NCBI RefSeq assembly: GCF_023509035.1
Contig: NZ_CP075583.1
Span: forward strand, 310,001-374,000
Length of the DNA stretch: 64,000 nt
DNA from: Janthinobacterium lividum
GTDB lineage: Bacteria; Pseudomonadota; Gammaproteobacteria; Burkholderiales; Burkholderiaceae_D
Reading direction: 5' to 3'
Shown in pieces: positions 17,863-26,064 of this stretch. The notes under the pieces were generated by a model. The model did no database searches, was not told where the DNA came from, and was given only the letters and a program-made list of their open reading frames with translations. Each line of letters begins with the position of its first letter. The first letter of the stretch is position 1. The translations under genes were made by a program, and so were the position numbers.

Positions 17863-20127
17863 GTGGCGGCGTCGAACGATCTCGCGCACTGGCGCGGTCA
17901 GGTCTTTAGCCGCCTGCTGCAGGTGGTTTTGCTGCTTGGCTCCGTGACGGCCATTCCCAGCGCGCTGCTGGCCGCGAGCGAAGCCATCTGGTCCATTGTC
18001 GCCCTCGACTTGCTGGCCATCGGCTGGATCGGCATCATCTGGCATCTGCGCGCCATGCCCTACCGCTGGCGCGTGTGGCAATTTCTCATCGTCGCCTACC
18101 TGGTGGGCGTGGGCCTGTTGCTGAAAATCGGCCCCGTCAGCCAGATCTACATGATGCTCATGCCCGTGCTGGCGGCCTTGCTGCTTGGAATGCGTCCAGC
18201 CTTGTCGACCCTGGCCCTGACCTCGCTGACCATCTTTTTCCTCGGCCTGCATCCCGACGTCGCCCTGCAAATGCCGGGCACGCCCGATTCTCCCGTGCTG
18301 CGCGCGCTGATCGTGGCCCTGAACTTCCTGTTCATCGCCGCCGTGCTGACCCTTTCCTGCGCCTTCCTGCTGCGCCACCTGGAACGCAGCAGCCAGGCCC
18401 TGTCGCAGCTGAACGCCGAGCTGCGCTTGACGGCCACGGCGCTGGCCCGCCTGAACGACATGGTGATGATCGCCGAAGTGGCCGATGCCCTGCCCGACGT
18501 GGGCGCGGTATCCGCCACGCGCATCATCTTCGTCAACGACGCCTTCGAACGCAGCAGCGGCTATGCACGCGCCGAGGTGCTGGGCCGCAGCCTGCTGTTC
18601 CAGCATGGCCCCGCCACCGATACGGAGGAACTGGCCCGCATCGCCGCCGCCATGGGCCGCGCCCAGCCGGCACGCGCGGAACTGCTCAATTACAACAAGG
18701 CCGGCAAGGCGTACTGGGTCGAAGCGGAACTGGTGCCGTTCACGGATGCGGACGGCAAGCAAACCCACTGGGTGGCCGTCGAGCGCGAGATCGACGAACG
18801 CAAGCAGTCGGAAGCGGACATCCACCGCCTGGCCTTCTACGACGTGCTGACGGGCTTGCCCAACCGGCGCCTGCTGATGGACCGTCTCGGCCACCTGCTG
18901 GCCGCCGCGCCGCGCGACCATAAAGTCAGCGCGCTGATGTTCATCGACCTCGACCACTTCAAGCACATCAACGACGCGCGTGGCCACGCCACCGGCGACG
19001 CGCTGCTGCGCCTGGCCGGCCAACGGCTGGCGCAACTGATGCGCAAGGCCGACACGGTGGCGCGCATCGGCGGCGACGAATTCGTCGTGCTGCTGGCGCA
19101 CCTGGCCGAGGACCTGGACAGCGCCGCCCGCGCGGCGGCCCATGTGGCCGAGAAAATCCGCGCCGCCATCGCGCGCGACTTCGATATCGACGGGCAGTCC
19201 TATCATTGCAGCGCCAGCATCGGCGTGACCCTGCTGCCGAAAGCGGGGCAGCAGGCGCACGACCTGCTGCGCGAAGCCGACATCGCCATGTACCGCGCCA
19301 AGGCGGAAGGGCGCAACGGCATCGCCTTCTTTGAAGCGGCCATGCAGGCGGGCGTGGAGCGGCGCCTGACCCTGGAACGGGCGCTGGCGCGCGCCCTCGC
19401 TGACCATGAACTATGCATGCACGTGCAGCCGCAGGTCGACCGCCACGGCCGGGTGACGGGCGCCGAATTGCTGATGCGCTGGCCGCAGGCGGACGGCACG
19501 CACATCGGACCCGGCGTCTTCATCCCCATCGCCGAGGAATCGGGGCTGATCGTCAGGCTCGGGCACTGGGCCCTGCGCGAAGCGTGCCGCGCCGCTACGC
19601 TGCTGGCGCAGGCTGGATCGCCCATCGCCCTGTCGGTGAACGTCAGTCCTGCCCAGTTTCGCCAGCCCGATTTCGCCGCCCGCGTGCAGGCGGCGCTGGC
19701 CGAACACGGCGCGCCGGCCGGCGCCCTGATCCTGGAGCTGACGGAAGGCCTGTTAATCGACCAGCGCGACGCCTCGCTGGCGCGCATGCGCGAACTGGCG
19801 GACCTGGGCATCCGCTTTTCCATCGACGATTTCGGCACCGGCTATTCCAGCCTCGCCTACCTGACCTCGATGCCGCTGTACGAACTGAAGATCGACAAGC
19901 GCTTCATCGACGACACGCCGCACGATGCGCGCGACACGGCCATCGTGCAAGCGATACTGGCCATGGCGCGCCACCTGGGCTTGCGCGTCGTGGCCGAAGG
20001 CGTGGAAACGCAGGAGCAGGCCGACTTCCTGATCGCCCACGATTGCGACGGCTTGCAGGACTACCTGTATGCGCGGCCGATGCCGCTGGAAGACTTTCTC
20101 GCCTGGCTGGCCCGGCATCAAGCTTAG
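17863..20127 (+). CDS. PAS-GGDEF-EAL protein with N-terminal membrane domain
   Basis: 754-aa bifunctional-type cyclic di-GMP protein with a GTG start at 17863. About five membrane helices (residues 15-165) are followed by a PAS domain (about 185-315), GGDEF (about 320-490) and EAL (about 500-745). GGDEF is intact with a RKAD I-site. The EAL signature reads ELL, but the other metal and catalytic residues are kept: NVSPAQF, ELTEG, IDDFGTGYSS, LKIDK, AEGVET and the Q of GLQDY. Phosphodiesterase activity is therefore plausible. A GTG start and no operon partner suggest stand-alone expression. Confidence 0.92.
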   Translation: MAASNDLAHWRGQVFSRLLQVVLLLGSVTAIPSALLAASEAIWSIVALDLLAIGWIGIIWHLRAMPYRWRVWQFLIVAYLVGVGLLLKIGPVSQIYMMLMPVLAALLLGMRPALSTLALTSLTIFFLGLHPDVALQMPGTPDSPVLRALIVALNFLFIAAVLTLSCAFLLRHLERSSQALSQLNAELRLTATALARLNDMVMIAEVADALPDVGAVSATRIIFVNDAFERSSGYARAEVLGRSLLFQHGPATDTEELARIAAAMGRAQPARAELLNYNKAGKAYWVEAELVPFTDADGKQTHWVAVEREIDERKQSEADIHRLAFYDVLTGLPNRRLLMDRLGHLLAAAPRDHKVSALMFIDLDHFKHINDARGHATGDALLRLAGQRLAQLMRKADTVARIGGDEFVVLLAHLAEDLDSAARAAAHVAEKIRAAIARDFDIDGQSYHCSASIGVTLLPKAGQQAHDLLREADIAMYRAKAEGRNGIAFFEAAMQAGVERRLTLERALARALADHELCMHVQPQVDRHGRVTGAELLMRWPQADGTHIGPGVFIPIAEESGLIVRLGHWALREACRAATLLAQAGSPIALSVNVSPAQFRQPDFAARVQAALAEHGAPAGALILELTEGLLIDQRDASLARMRELADLGIRFSIDDFGTGYSSLAYLTSMPLYELKIDKRFIDDTPHDARDTAIVQAILAMARHLGLRVVAEGVETQEQADFLIAHDCDGLQDYLYARPMPLEDFLAWLARHQA

Positions 20128-20219
20128 CTTTCCGACATTTCCTGCACGAAACTCCTCCGCTAGAATACCGGCCTCATAGCCTGTACCTTCACCATCCCCT
20201 TTGATTAAAGTGATCCCCG

Positions 20220-22610
20220 ATGCGTCTGGTTCTTCCCCTGCTGCCGCTCCTGCTGCTATCTCTGCTGCCCGCCGCCCATGCGGCCCCCTCCACCACCATC
20301 GCGCCCACGCCGATCACCCTGGACCAGGCCATGGCCGATCCCGACTGGATCGGCACGCCCGTCGAGGCGGCGTGGTGGGGCGGGAATGGCCAGCTGTACT
20401 ACAAGCAAAAACGCCTCGGCTCGCCCCTGCGCGACACCTATCAATTGCCTGACGCGAACGCCAAGCTCAATAGCGGCAAGAAGGTCGACGATGCGCAGCT
20501 GGCCAGCCTCGATGGCCAGCAGATGGTCGTCAACCGGGCCGGCACGCGCGCCATCCTGCTGCGCAACGGCGACTTGTTCGAGCGCGACCTGAAAAGCGGC
20601 GCCTTGATCCAGATCACGCGCGGCGTCTCCGCTATCAGCGACCCGCAATATTCCGCCGACGGCGGCGCCGTGCAATACCGCAGCGGCACTGACTGGTTCA
20701 GCTGGAACCGGGTTGACCGCCTGAGCGCCCCCGTCGCCCTGCTGCGCGCGGCCAAGGATCCGGACGCCAAGCCGGAAGCGGACGCCCTGCGCGACCTGCA
20801 ACTGCGCCTGATCGTCAACCTGGCGCGCCAGAAGGAAGACCGCGACGCCACCCGCGAGCGACGCCACGAAGAGCGCCGCCTGGACAGCACGCGCGCGCCG
20901 GAACCGATCTACCTGGGCGATAAGGTCACCATTTCCGGCAGCGCCCTGTCGCCGGATGGCCGCTGGCTGCTGTTCGTCACGCAAGATAAAGCCGCTGAAA
21001 AGGGCAAGCTGGGCAAACTGGCCCGCTACGTCACGGAAACGGGCTACCCGGACGTGGATGACGAGCGCACGCGCGTGGGCCGCAACATGCCTATCGCGCA
21101 AAGCCTGAAACTGGCCGACCTGCGCACGGGCCAGGTGCGCGAGATCGCTTTCGACAGCTTACCCGGCATCGCCACCGACCCGCTGGCCAGTCTGCGCGCC
21201 GAGCAGAAGCTGCCGCCGCTGAAGGGCAACCGTGGCGTGCGCGTCGATGCCCAGCGCGACGGCATCGCCTGGACCGATGACGGTTCCAACGTGGCCGTGC
21301 GCGTGCGCGCCATCGACAACAAGGACCGCTGGATCGCCAACGTCGACCTGGCCAACGCAGCCCTCGTGCCCGTGCACCGCATCAGCGACACGGCCTGGGT
21401 CAACCGCCGCGCCGACGAATTCGGCTGGCTGCCCGACAACGCCACCCTGTGGTATTTGTCCGAGGAAAGCGGCTACGCCCACCTGTACACGAAAACCGGC
21501 GCCGCGCCCGCGCGCGCCTTGACCAGCGGCCAGTGGGAAGTGAGCGCCGTCGAATGGAGCCGCGACGGCAAGAACGCCTATTTTCTATGCAACCGGCAGG
21601 CGCCAGGCACGTATGAAGTGTGCGCCAGCACGGCCAGGGAGGGCGGCGCGCGCGAAGTGACGCAATTGAAAGGCGTGGAAAACTTCGGCCTGTCGCCTGA
21701 TGGCGGCAAGCTGCTGCTGCGCTATTCGACCAGCTATATGCCGGCCCAGCTGGCGACCATTCCAGTCTCCGGCGGCAAGGCGACTATCCTGACGGATACG
21801 CGCAGCGACGCCTTCAAGGCGCGCAACTGGGTCATGCCGGAACTGGTGCAAGTGCCGTCCACGCATGGCGCGGCGCCCATCTGGGCCAAGCTGTACCGGC
21901 CAAAACAGCTGGAAGCAGGCAAGCGCTACCCGATCGTCATGTTCGCGCACGGCGCCGGCTACCTGCAAAACGTCACCGAGCGCTACCCCGTGTATTTCCG
22001 CGAACAGATGTTCCACAACCTGCTGGTGGAGCAGGGTTACATCGTGCTCGACGTCGACTACCGCGCCTCGCTCGGCTACGGCAGCGCGTGGCGCACGGCC
22101 ATTTACCGCCAGATGGGCCACCCGGAACTCGAAGATTTCATCGATGGCGCCAACTGGCTGGCGCAACAGCACCAGGGCGATATCAAGAACGTGGGCATCT
22201 ATGGCGGCAGCTATGGCGGCTTCATGAGCCTGATGGCCCTGATGCGCGCGCCGGAAGTCTTCAAGTCCGGTGCCGCCCTGCGTCCCGTGACGGACTGGAC
22301 CACCTACAACCACGAGTACACGGCCAACATCCTGAACACGCCGGACATCGATCCGCAGGCGTATAAAATCTCGTCGCCGATCGAATACGCGGACAAGCTG
22401 ACGGGCAACCTGCTGATCGCCCACGGCATGATCGACGACAACGTGTTCTACCAGGATTCCGTGCGCCTGTCGCAGCGCCTGATCGAGCTGAAAAAGGATA
22501 ACTGGGAAATGGCCAGCTATCCGATGGAGCGCCACGGCTTCGTACAGCCGGAAGCGTGGTATGACGAGTACCGCCGCATTTATCAGTTATTTCAGCGCAC
22601 GCTGAAATAA
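20220..22610 (+). CDS. S9 family peptidase (DPP IV/prolyl oligopeptidase type), exported
   Basis: 796-aa serine peptidase with a signal peptide (LVLPLLPLLLLSLLPAAHA). The N-terminal beta-propeller region (residues 50-560) precedes an alpha/beta-hydrolase domain. The catalytic triad is Ser in YGGSYGGFM near residue 663, Asp in HGMIDDNVF near 738 and His in ERHGF near 771. It probably releases dipeptides from oligopeptides in the periplasm. Its own terminator follows 8 nt after the stop. Confidence 0.93.
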   Translation: MRLVLPLLPLLLLSLLPAAHAAPSTTIAPTPITLDQAMADPDWIGTPVEAAWWGGNGQLYYKQKRLGSPLRDTYQLPDANAKLNSGKKVDDAQLASLDGQQMVVNRAGTRAILLRNGDLFERDLKSGALIQITRGVSAISDPQYSADGGAVQYRSGTDWFSWNRVDRLSAPVALLRAAKDPDAKPEADALRDLQLRLIVNLARQKEDRDATRERRHEERRLDSTRAPEPIYLGDKVTISGSALSPDGRWLLFVTQDKAAEKGKLGKLARYVTETGYPDVDDERTRVGRNMPIAQSLKLADLRTGQVREIAFDSLPGIATDPLASLRAEQKLPPLKGNRGVRVDAQRDGIAWTDDGSNVAVRVRAIDNKDRWIANVDLANAALVPVHRISDTAWVNRRADEFGWLPDNATLWYLSEESGYAHLYTKTGAAPARALTSGQWEVSAVEWSRDGKNAYFLCNRQAPGTYEVCASTAREGGAREVTQLKGVENFGLSPDGGKLLLRYSTSYMPAQLATIPVSGGKATILTDTRSDAFKARNWVMPELVQVPSTHGAAPIWAKLYRPKQLEAGKRYPIVMFAHGAGYLQNVTERYPVYFREQMFHNLLVEQGYIVLDVDYRASLGYGSAWRTAIYRQMGHPELEDFIDGANWLAQQHQGDIKNVGIYGGSYGGFMSLMALMRAPEVFKSGAALRPVTDWTTYNHEYTANILNTPDIDPQAYKISSPIEYADKLTGNLLIAHGMIDDNVFYQDSVRLSQRLIELKKDNWEMASYPMERHGFVQPEAWYDEYRRIYQLFQRTLK

Positions 22611-22617
22611 ACGTCCA

Positions 22618-22644
22618 ATGCCCGCTTTCACGCGGGCATTTTTT
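22618..22644 (+). terminator. Terminator of the S9 peptidase gene
   Basis: ATGCCCGC 22618-22625 pairs with GCGGGCAT 22632-22639 around TTTCAC, then a T-run to 22644. It lies between convergent genes. Confidence 0.9.
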
Positions 22645-22657
22645 ATGTGCCGCTCAC

Positions 22658-23653
22658 TCAGTCAAACGGCACCGGCCGCGGCGTCGTGTCGGACGATGGC
22701 GGCAGGATCGGCAGCACGATGTGCGGCTGCTTGCCCGTCAGGGTTTTCAGGAAGGCCACCAGCTTGGCGTTTTCGTCAGGCGTAAAGGTGCGGCCCAGCT
22801 GCAAACGGCCCATCACGTCGACGGCTTGCGTCAGGGTGGCCGCCTCGCCATCGTGGAAATAGGGATAGGTCAGTTCCACGTTGCGCAAGGTGGGCACCTT
22901 GAAGTTGAAGCGGTCCGCATCCTTGCCCGTCACGGCCGAACGTCCCTCTGCCGTCATCGCCGTTTTATACGGCTCCACCACGCCCATCTTCTGGAAGGTG
23001 TTGCCACCCACGGCGGGGCCGTTATGACAGGCGATACAGCCGCTCGATTTAAATAACTGGTAGCCGGCCAGCTCGTCTTTCGTCAACGCGCTCTTCTTCC
23101 CGACCAGCCATTGGTCAAAGCGGGAACCGGGCGTCACCAGCACCTCTTCAAATGCGGCGATGGCGCGCGTGACTTGCTCGATGGTCAGCTTATCCTGGCC
23201 AAAGACTTGCCTGAATTCCGCGCGGTAGGCGGGAATCGAGGCCAGCACGTCAATGGCCAGCTCGTGCGTAAAAGCCATCTCGCCGGGATTGGCGATGGGG
23301 CCACCCGCCTGCTCCTGCAAATCCTTGGCGCGGCCATCCCAGAATTGCGCCACGTTCATGCTGGAATTGAGCATCGTGGGCGAATTGATGGGCCCGCGCT
23401 GCCAGTTGTGGCCGATCGACGTCTTGATGTTATCGGTGCCGCCCATGCTCAGGTTATGGCAGCTATTGCAGGAAATAAAGCCAGAGCGCGACAGGCGCGG
23501 ATCGAAAAACAGTTTTTTGCCCAGCTCGACCATTGCCGGATTGGCGACCTTGGCGGCAGTGATGGGCTGGATCGGTTCCTTTTCGGCGGCGTGCAGCACA
23601 CCGCTGAAAGCGAGGCTGGTGATGAAGAGGAAGGGTGAGAGGGTGCGGCGCAT
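22658..23653 (-). CDS. Di-haem cytochrome c peroxidase (CCP/MauG family)
   Basis: 331-aa periplasmic protein with a signal peptide (SPFLFITSLAFSGVLHA). Two haem c sites are visible: CNSCH near residue 62 and CIACH near residue 207. It reduces hydrogen peroxide using cytochrome c, or acts as a MauG-like oxidant. ATG 23653 has GGAG 8 nt upstream. Length and motif spacing fit the bacterial cytochrome c peroxidase family. No obvious redox partner is adjacent. Confidence 0.93.
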   Translation of the reverse strand: MRRTLSPFLFITSLAFSGVLHAAEKEPIQPITAAKVANPAMVELGKKLFFDPRLSRSGFISCNSCHNLSMGGTDNIKTSIGHNWQRGPINSPTMLNSSMNVAQFWDGRAKDLQEQAGGPIANPGEMAFTHELAIDVLASIPAYRAEFRQVFGQDKLTIEQVTRAIAAFEEVLVTPGSRFDQWLVGKKSALTKDELAGYQLFKSSGCIACHNGPAVGGNTFQKMGVVEPYKTAMTAEGRSAVTGKDADRFNFKVPTLRNVELTYPYFHDGEAATLTQAVDVMGRLQLGRTFTPDENAKLVAFLKTLTGKQPHIVLPILPPSSDTTPRPVPFD

Positions 23654-23862
23654 AGTCTAACTCCTGGAAACATTCCCGAATCGGCGGCGCGCGCCGGCGC
23701 GGGATTGCAGCGCGCCAGCCCGGTTGCCACCCGTACATCGCTTGGTTGGATGTTGATTTATATTAACTTTGACTAGTTAATAAGGAAAATGACCGGGATC
23801 AAGGTTCTCGCCAAGTACGAATCGTGCTTGCCATTTACGCAAGCGTGGCACATGATGAAGGC

Positions 23863-24303
23863 ATGCAAACGCCAACCTACCCCACCCTGTTTCCACTGCT
23901 GCGCGCCGCGTGCGCCGGCCTCCTGCTGCTGGCCGCCAGCGCCTGCGGCAGCGCTCCCACGCAAGACGATGCGCCACCCGCCCCCGGCAATGCCGGCTTG
24001 CTGGCACAGATCCAGGCGGAAGTGGGCGCCGCCGCCTGCGACTCCACCCAGCAATGCCAGACCCTCGCCATCGGCGCCAAGGCCTGCGGCGGTCCCGAAC
24101 GCTACCTGGCCTGGTCCAGCAAGGGCAATGACGGCAAGAAACTCAAGGCACTGGCCCAGGCGCAAGCCGAGGCGAGCCGCAAACAGCAGCAGGCGGACGG
24201 CATGATGTCGACCTGCTCCATCGTCACGGACCCCGGCGCCACCTGCGAAGCGGGGCGCTGCGTGCTGCAAAAGAGCGGCCTGGGCGGCAGCTCAGCCATG
24301 TAG
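23863..24303 (+). CDS. Hypothetical lipoprotein
   Basis: 146-aa product from ATG 23863 with a signal peptide ending in a lipobox (LLLLAASAC). The mature part has six further cysteines in pairs (AACDSTQQC, KACGG, STCSIVTD, TCEAGRC), suggesting a disulfide-rich periplasmic domain. The family is not recognised. GAAG lies very close to the start, so GTG 23845 in the same frame is an alternative, but would put charged residues before the signal peptide. It is divergent from the cytochrome c peroxidase gene across a 209-nt AT-rich gap. Confidence 0.7.
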   Translation: MQTPTYPTLFPLLRAACAGLLLLAASACGSAPTQDDAPPAPGNAGLLAQIQAEVGAAACDSTQQCQTLAIGAKACGGPERYLAWSSKGNDGKKLKALAQAQAEASRKQQQADGMMSTCSIVTDPGATCEAGRCVLQKSGLGGSSAM

Positions 24304-24315
24304 ACAAGGATAACC

Positions 24316-24336
24316 AAGCCGCTGGATCAGCGGCTT
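24316..24336. terminator. Hairpin between convergent genes
   Basis: AAGCCGCT 24316-24323 pairs with AGCGGCTT 24329-24336 around GGATC. There is no long T-run on either side, so terminator activity is uncertain. Confidence 0.5.
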
Positions 24337-24352
24337 GCGTGGTTCAGCACAT

Positions 24353-25123
24353 TTAGGATGGCAACTGCAAGGTCTTGATGATCTTGCTTTCCACCTTCTC
24401 GCCTGCGCCCGAGGTGGCGCTCTTGCTTTCCTTACGCAACAGCAATAAATGATCGCCGCTGACGCCATACTGGCGCGTCTCGTCCGTCTTTTGCGTAAAG
24501 CTGACAACGACAAAGGCGCGCCCGCTCACGTCAACATGGAAATGGCTGGCCAGCGGCGTACCGTCCGCGGCGATCCACACGTCGATACCGCCCTCGAACT
24601 TCTTCACGTACTTGCGGTCCTTCTCCGGCACCTTGTCGAGCGACAAGGTAAAGCTGAGCAGGCGCGCCGGCTTGCCCTTGTAGCTATCGGCCTTTTCGCC
24701 GCTGAACACGGCTTCCTCGATCTCGCGCGACAGGGCATCCGCCGCCGACACCATGGAACGCAACTCCGTCGCCTTCATTTCCCCCAGCGCAAAGCCGATC
24801 GGCGTCTTGAGCTTCGGATCCTTCACCTTGGCGCGCTGCTCGGCTTCCACTTTCGCCAGCAATTCCTTGCCGTAGAGCACCTGCAAACCCGCCGGCCCGC
24901 CGTCGACAGCCACCGTGGCCTGGCCGCTATCCTCTTCCGCCGCCTTGCCCTCGCCCTCGCGGCGCCAGGTTTTCGACTCCACCTGCGCCTTGATGGGCAT
25001 CTGGCCCTGCAAGCGCGCCAGCGCCGCATTCAGATCGGCCAGCCCGTCGGCCCGCGCCGTGCCGCAAAACAAACTGAACAAGCCCGCCACCGCCAGGCCT
25101 TGCACTCCACAACGTCGTTGCAT
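24353..25123 (-). CDS. Exported protein of unknown function
   Basis: 256 aa with an N-terminal signal (GLAVAGLFSLFCGTARA). The mature protein contains a coiled-coil-prone middle part (KELLAKVEAEQRAKVKDPK), then beta-rich sequence (DVWIAADGTPLASHFHVDVSG, FVVVSFTQKTDE). I cannot assign a family; the layout recalls outer-membrane lipoprotein-carrier-like or DUF3108-like folds, which is weak inference. ATG 25123 has AAGGGA 7 nt upstream and is preferred to the GTG two codons earlier. Monocistronic on the minus strand next to tRNA-Phe copy 2. Confidence 0.72.
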   Translation of the reverse strand: MQRRCGVQGLAVAGLFSLFCGTARADGLADLNAALARLQGQMPIKAQVESKTWRREGEGKAAEEDSGQATVAVDGGPAGLQVLYGKELLAKVEAEQRAKVKDPKLKTPIGFALGEMKATELRSMVSAADALSREIEEAVFSGEKADSYKGKPARLLSFTLSLDKVPEKDRKYVKKFEGGIDVWIAADGTPLASHFHVDVSGRAFVVVSFTQKTDETRQYGVSGDHLLLLRKESKSATSGAGEKVESKIIKTLQLPS

Positions 25124-25202
25124 CGCCACATCCCTTCAGCTCATACAAGGATGCCAAAACACCATGTTTTGGCCATCTGTTGCATTTGAACACAGCTAGC
25201 TC

Positions 25203-25232
25203 TGGTCAGGTGGAAAGTCTTTCTGCTATAAT
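25203..25232 (+). promoter_or_regulatory. Promoter of tRNA-Phe copy 2
   Basis: TATAAT at 25227-25232 in a segment identical to that of copy 1. The -35 is weaker (TGGTCA at 25203-25208, 18-nt spacer), so the two copies may differ in strength. Confidence 0.6.
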
Positions 25233-25242
25233 TCGCCGCCTT

Positions 25243-25318
25243 GGCCTGGTAGCTCAGTCGGTAGAGCAGAGGATTGAAAATCCTTGTGTCGGTGGTTCGA
25301 TTCCGCCCCGGGCCACCA
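25243..25318 (+). tRNA. tRNA-Phe (GAA), copy 2
   Basis: Identical over all 76 nt to 15938-16013, including CCA. The -10 region upstream and the AAGAATTC just downstream are also shared, so the whole transcription unit appears duplicated in direct orientation 9.3 kb apart. Confidence 0.98.
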
Positions 25319-25338
25319 AGAATTCAGCAGTACTGATC

Positions 25339-25365
25339 AAAACGCCACCTTCGGGTGGCGTTTTT
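25339..25365 (+). terminator. Terminator of tRNA-Phe copy 2
   Basis: CGCCACC 25343-25349, TTCG, GGTGGCG 25354-25360 and T5; the same hairpin as at 16032-16059. From here to 25599 (about 230 nt) I see no gene. Confidence 0.88.
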
Positions 25366-25599
25366 GTTTTCCTTTCCACAAAACCCCCACCCCGCCCCAC
25401 CATTGTGTACGCAAACGTACGGACTACAGCCGTCCAAGAGCACATGCTGCAGGCAGACCAGCACTTCCCATCCCGCCGCCAGCGCCCTGCGCGATACGGC
25501 AGACGGGTCACCTGGTCATCTCTCCCCTGCCATGCGAAACTCGCGCCCGACGCCGTCGAGCCGTTCCGTACATAACGGCACACTGCCAAAGGATGCATC

Positions 25600-25941
25600 A
25601 TGAAAACTACCCTGATATTGCTCGCGTTCGCCTCTACCCTCGCCTTGACCGCTTGCCAGCGCGAAGCGCCACCTATCGTACAAGTCGTTCCCGGCCCTGC
25701 CGGTGCGCCTGGTCCTGCCGGCGCAACGGGTGCCAAAGGCGCCGAAGCCCCTGCCGGCGCGACCGGTGCGACCGGCGCCACGGGCCAGACCGGCAACAGC
25801 GGTGCTGCCGGCTATGACGGCGCCAAGGGCGCCACCGGCGCACAAGGCAATGACGGTGTTCAAGGCAACGATGGCGCCAAGGGCGACGACGGCGCCAAAG
25901 GCAAGACGGGCGACACGGTGATTGTCGTTCCACAACGCTAA
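25600..25941 (+). CDS. Collagen-like repeat lipoprotein
   Basis: 113-aa protein. A signal peptide with lipobox (FASTLALTAC, Cys near residue 19) is followed by a short linker and then about 25 consecutive Gly-X-Y triplets (residues 31-106). The triplets are rich in GAT, GAK, GND and GDD. Only one triplet, APA, lacks glycine. Hydroxyproline is not expected; charged and polar Y positions typical of bacterial collagens should stabilise a triple helix. A trimeric surface or periplasmic rod anchored by lipid is the natural model. Monocistronic; a 13-bp hairpin follows at 25961. Confidence 0.88.
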   Translation: MKTTLILLAFASTLALTACQREAPPIVQVVPGPAGAPGPAGATGAKGAEAPAGATGATGATGQTGNSGAAGYDGAKGATGAQGNDGVQGNDGAKGDDGAKGKTGDTVIVVPQR

Positions 25942-25960
25942 TACGCCTCACGCCACACAC

Positions 25961-25991
25961 CACAACGCCAACCCATCCGGTTGGCGTTGTG
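25961..25991 (+). terminator. Strong hairpin after the collagen-like gene
   Basis: CACAACGCCAACC 25961-25973 pairs perfectly with GGTTGGCGTTGTG 25979-25991 around CATCC. There is no T-tract, so it may be an imperfect terminator or an mRNA-end stabiliser. Confidence 0.55.
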
Positions 25992-26064
25992 CGTATGCGC
26001 AGTACCGCACAGTAACTTCGGCCATATCGGCCTACCCTGTACTTATTACACAGGGAGATATCGC

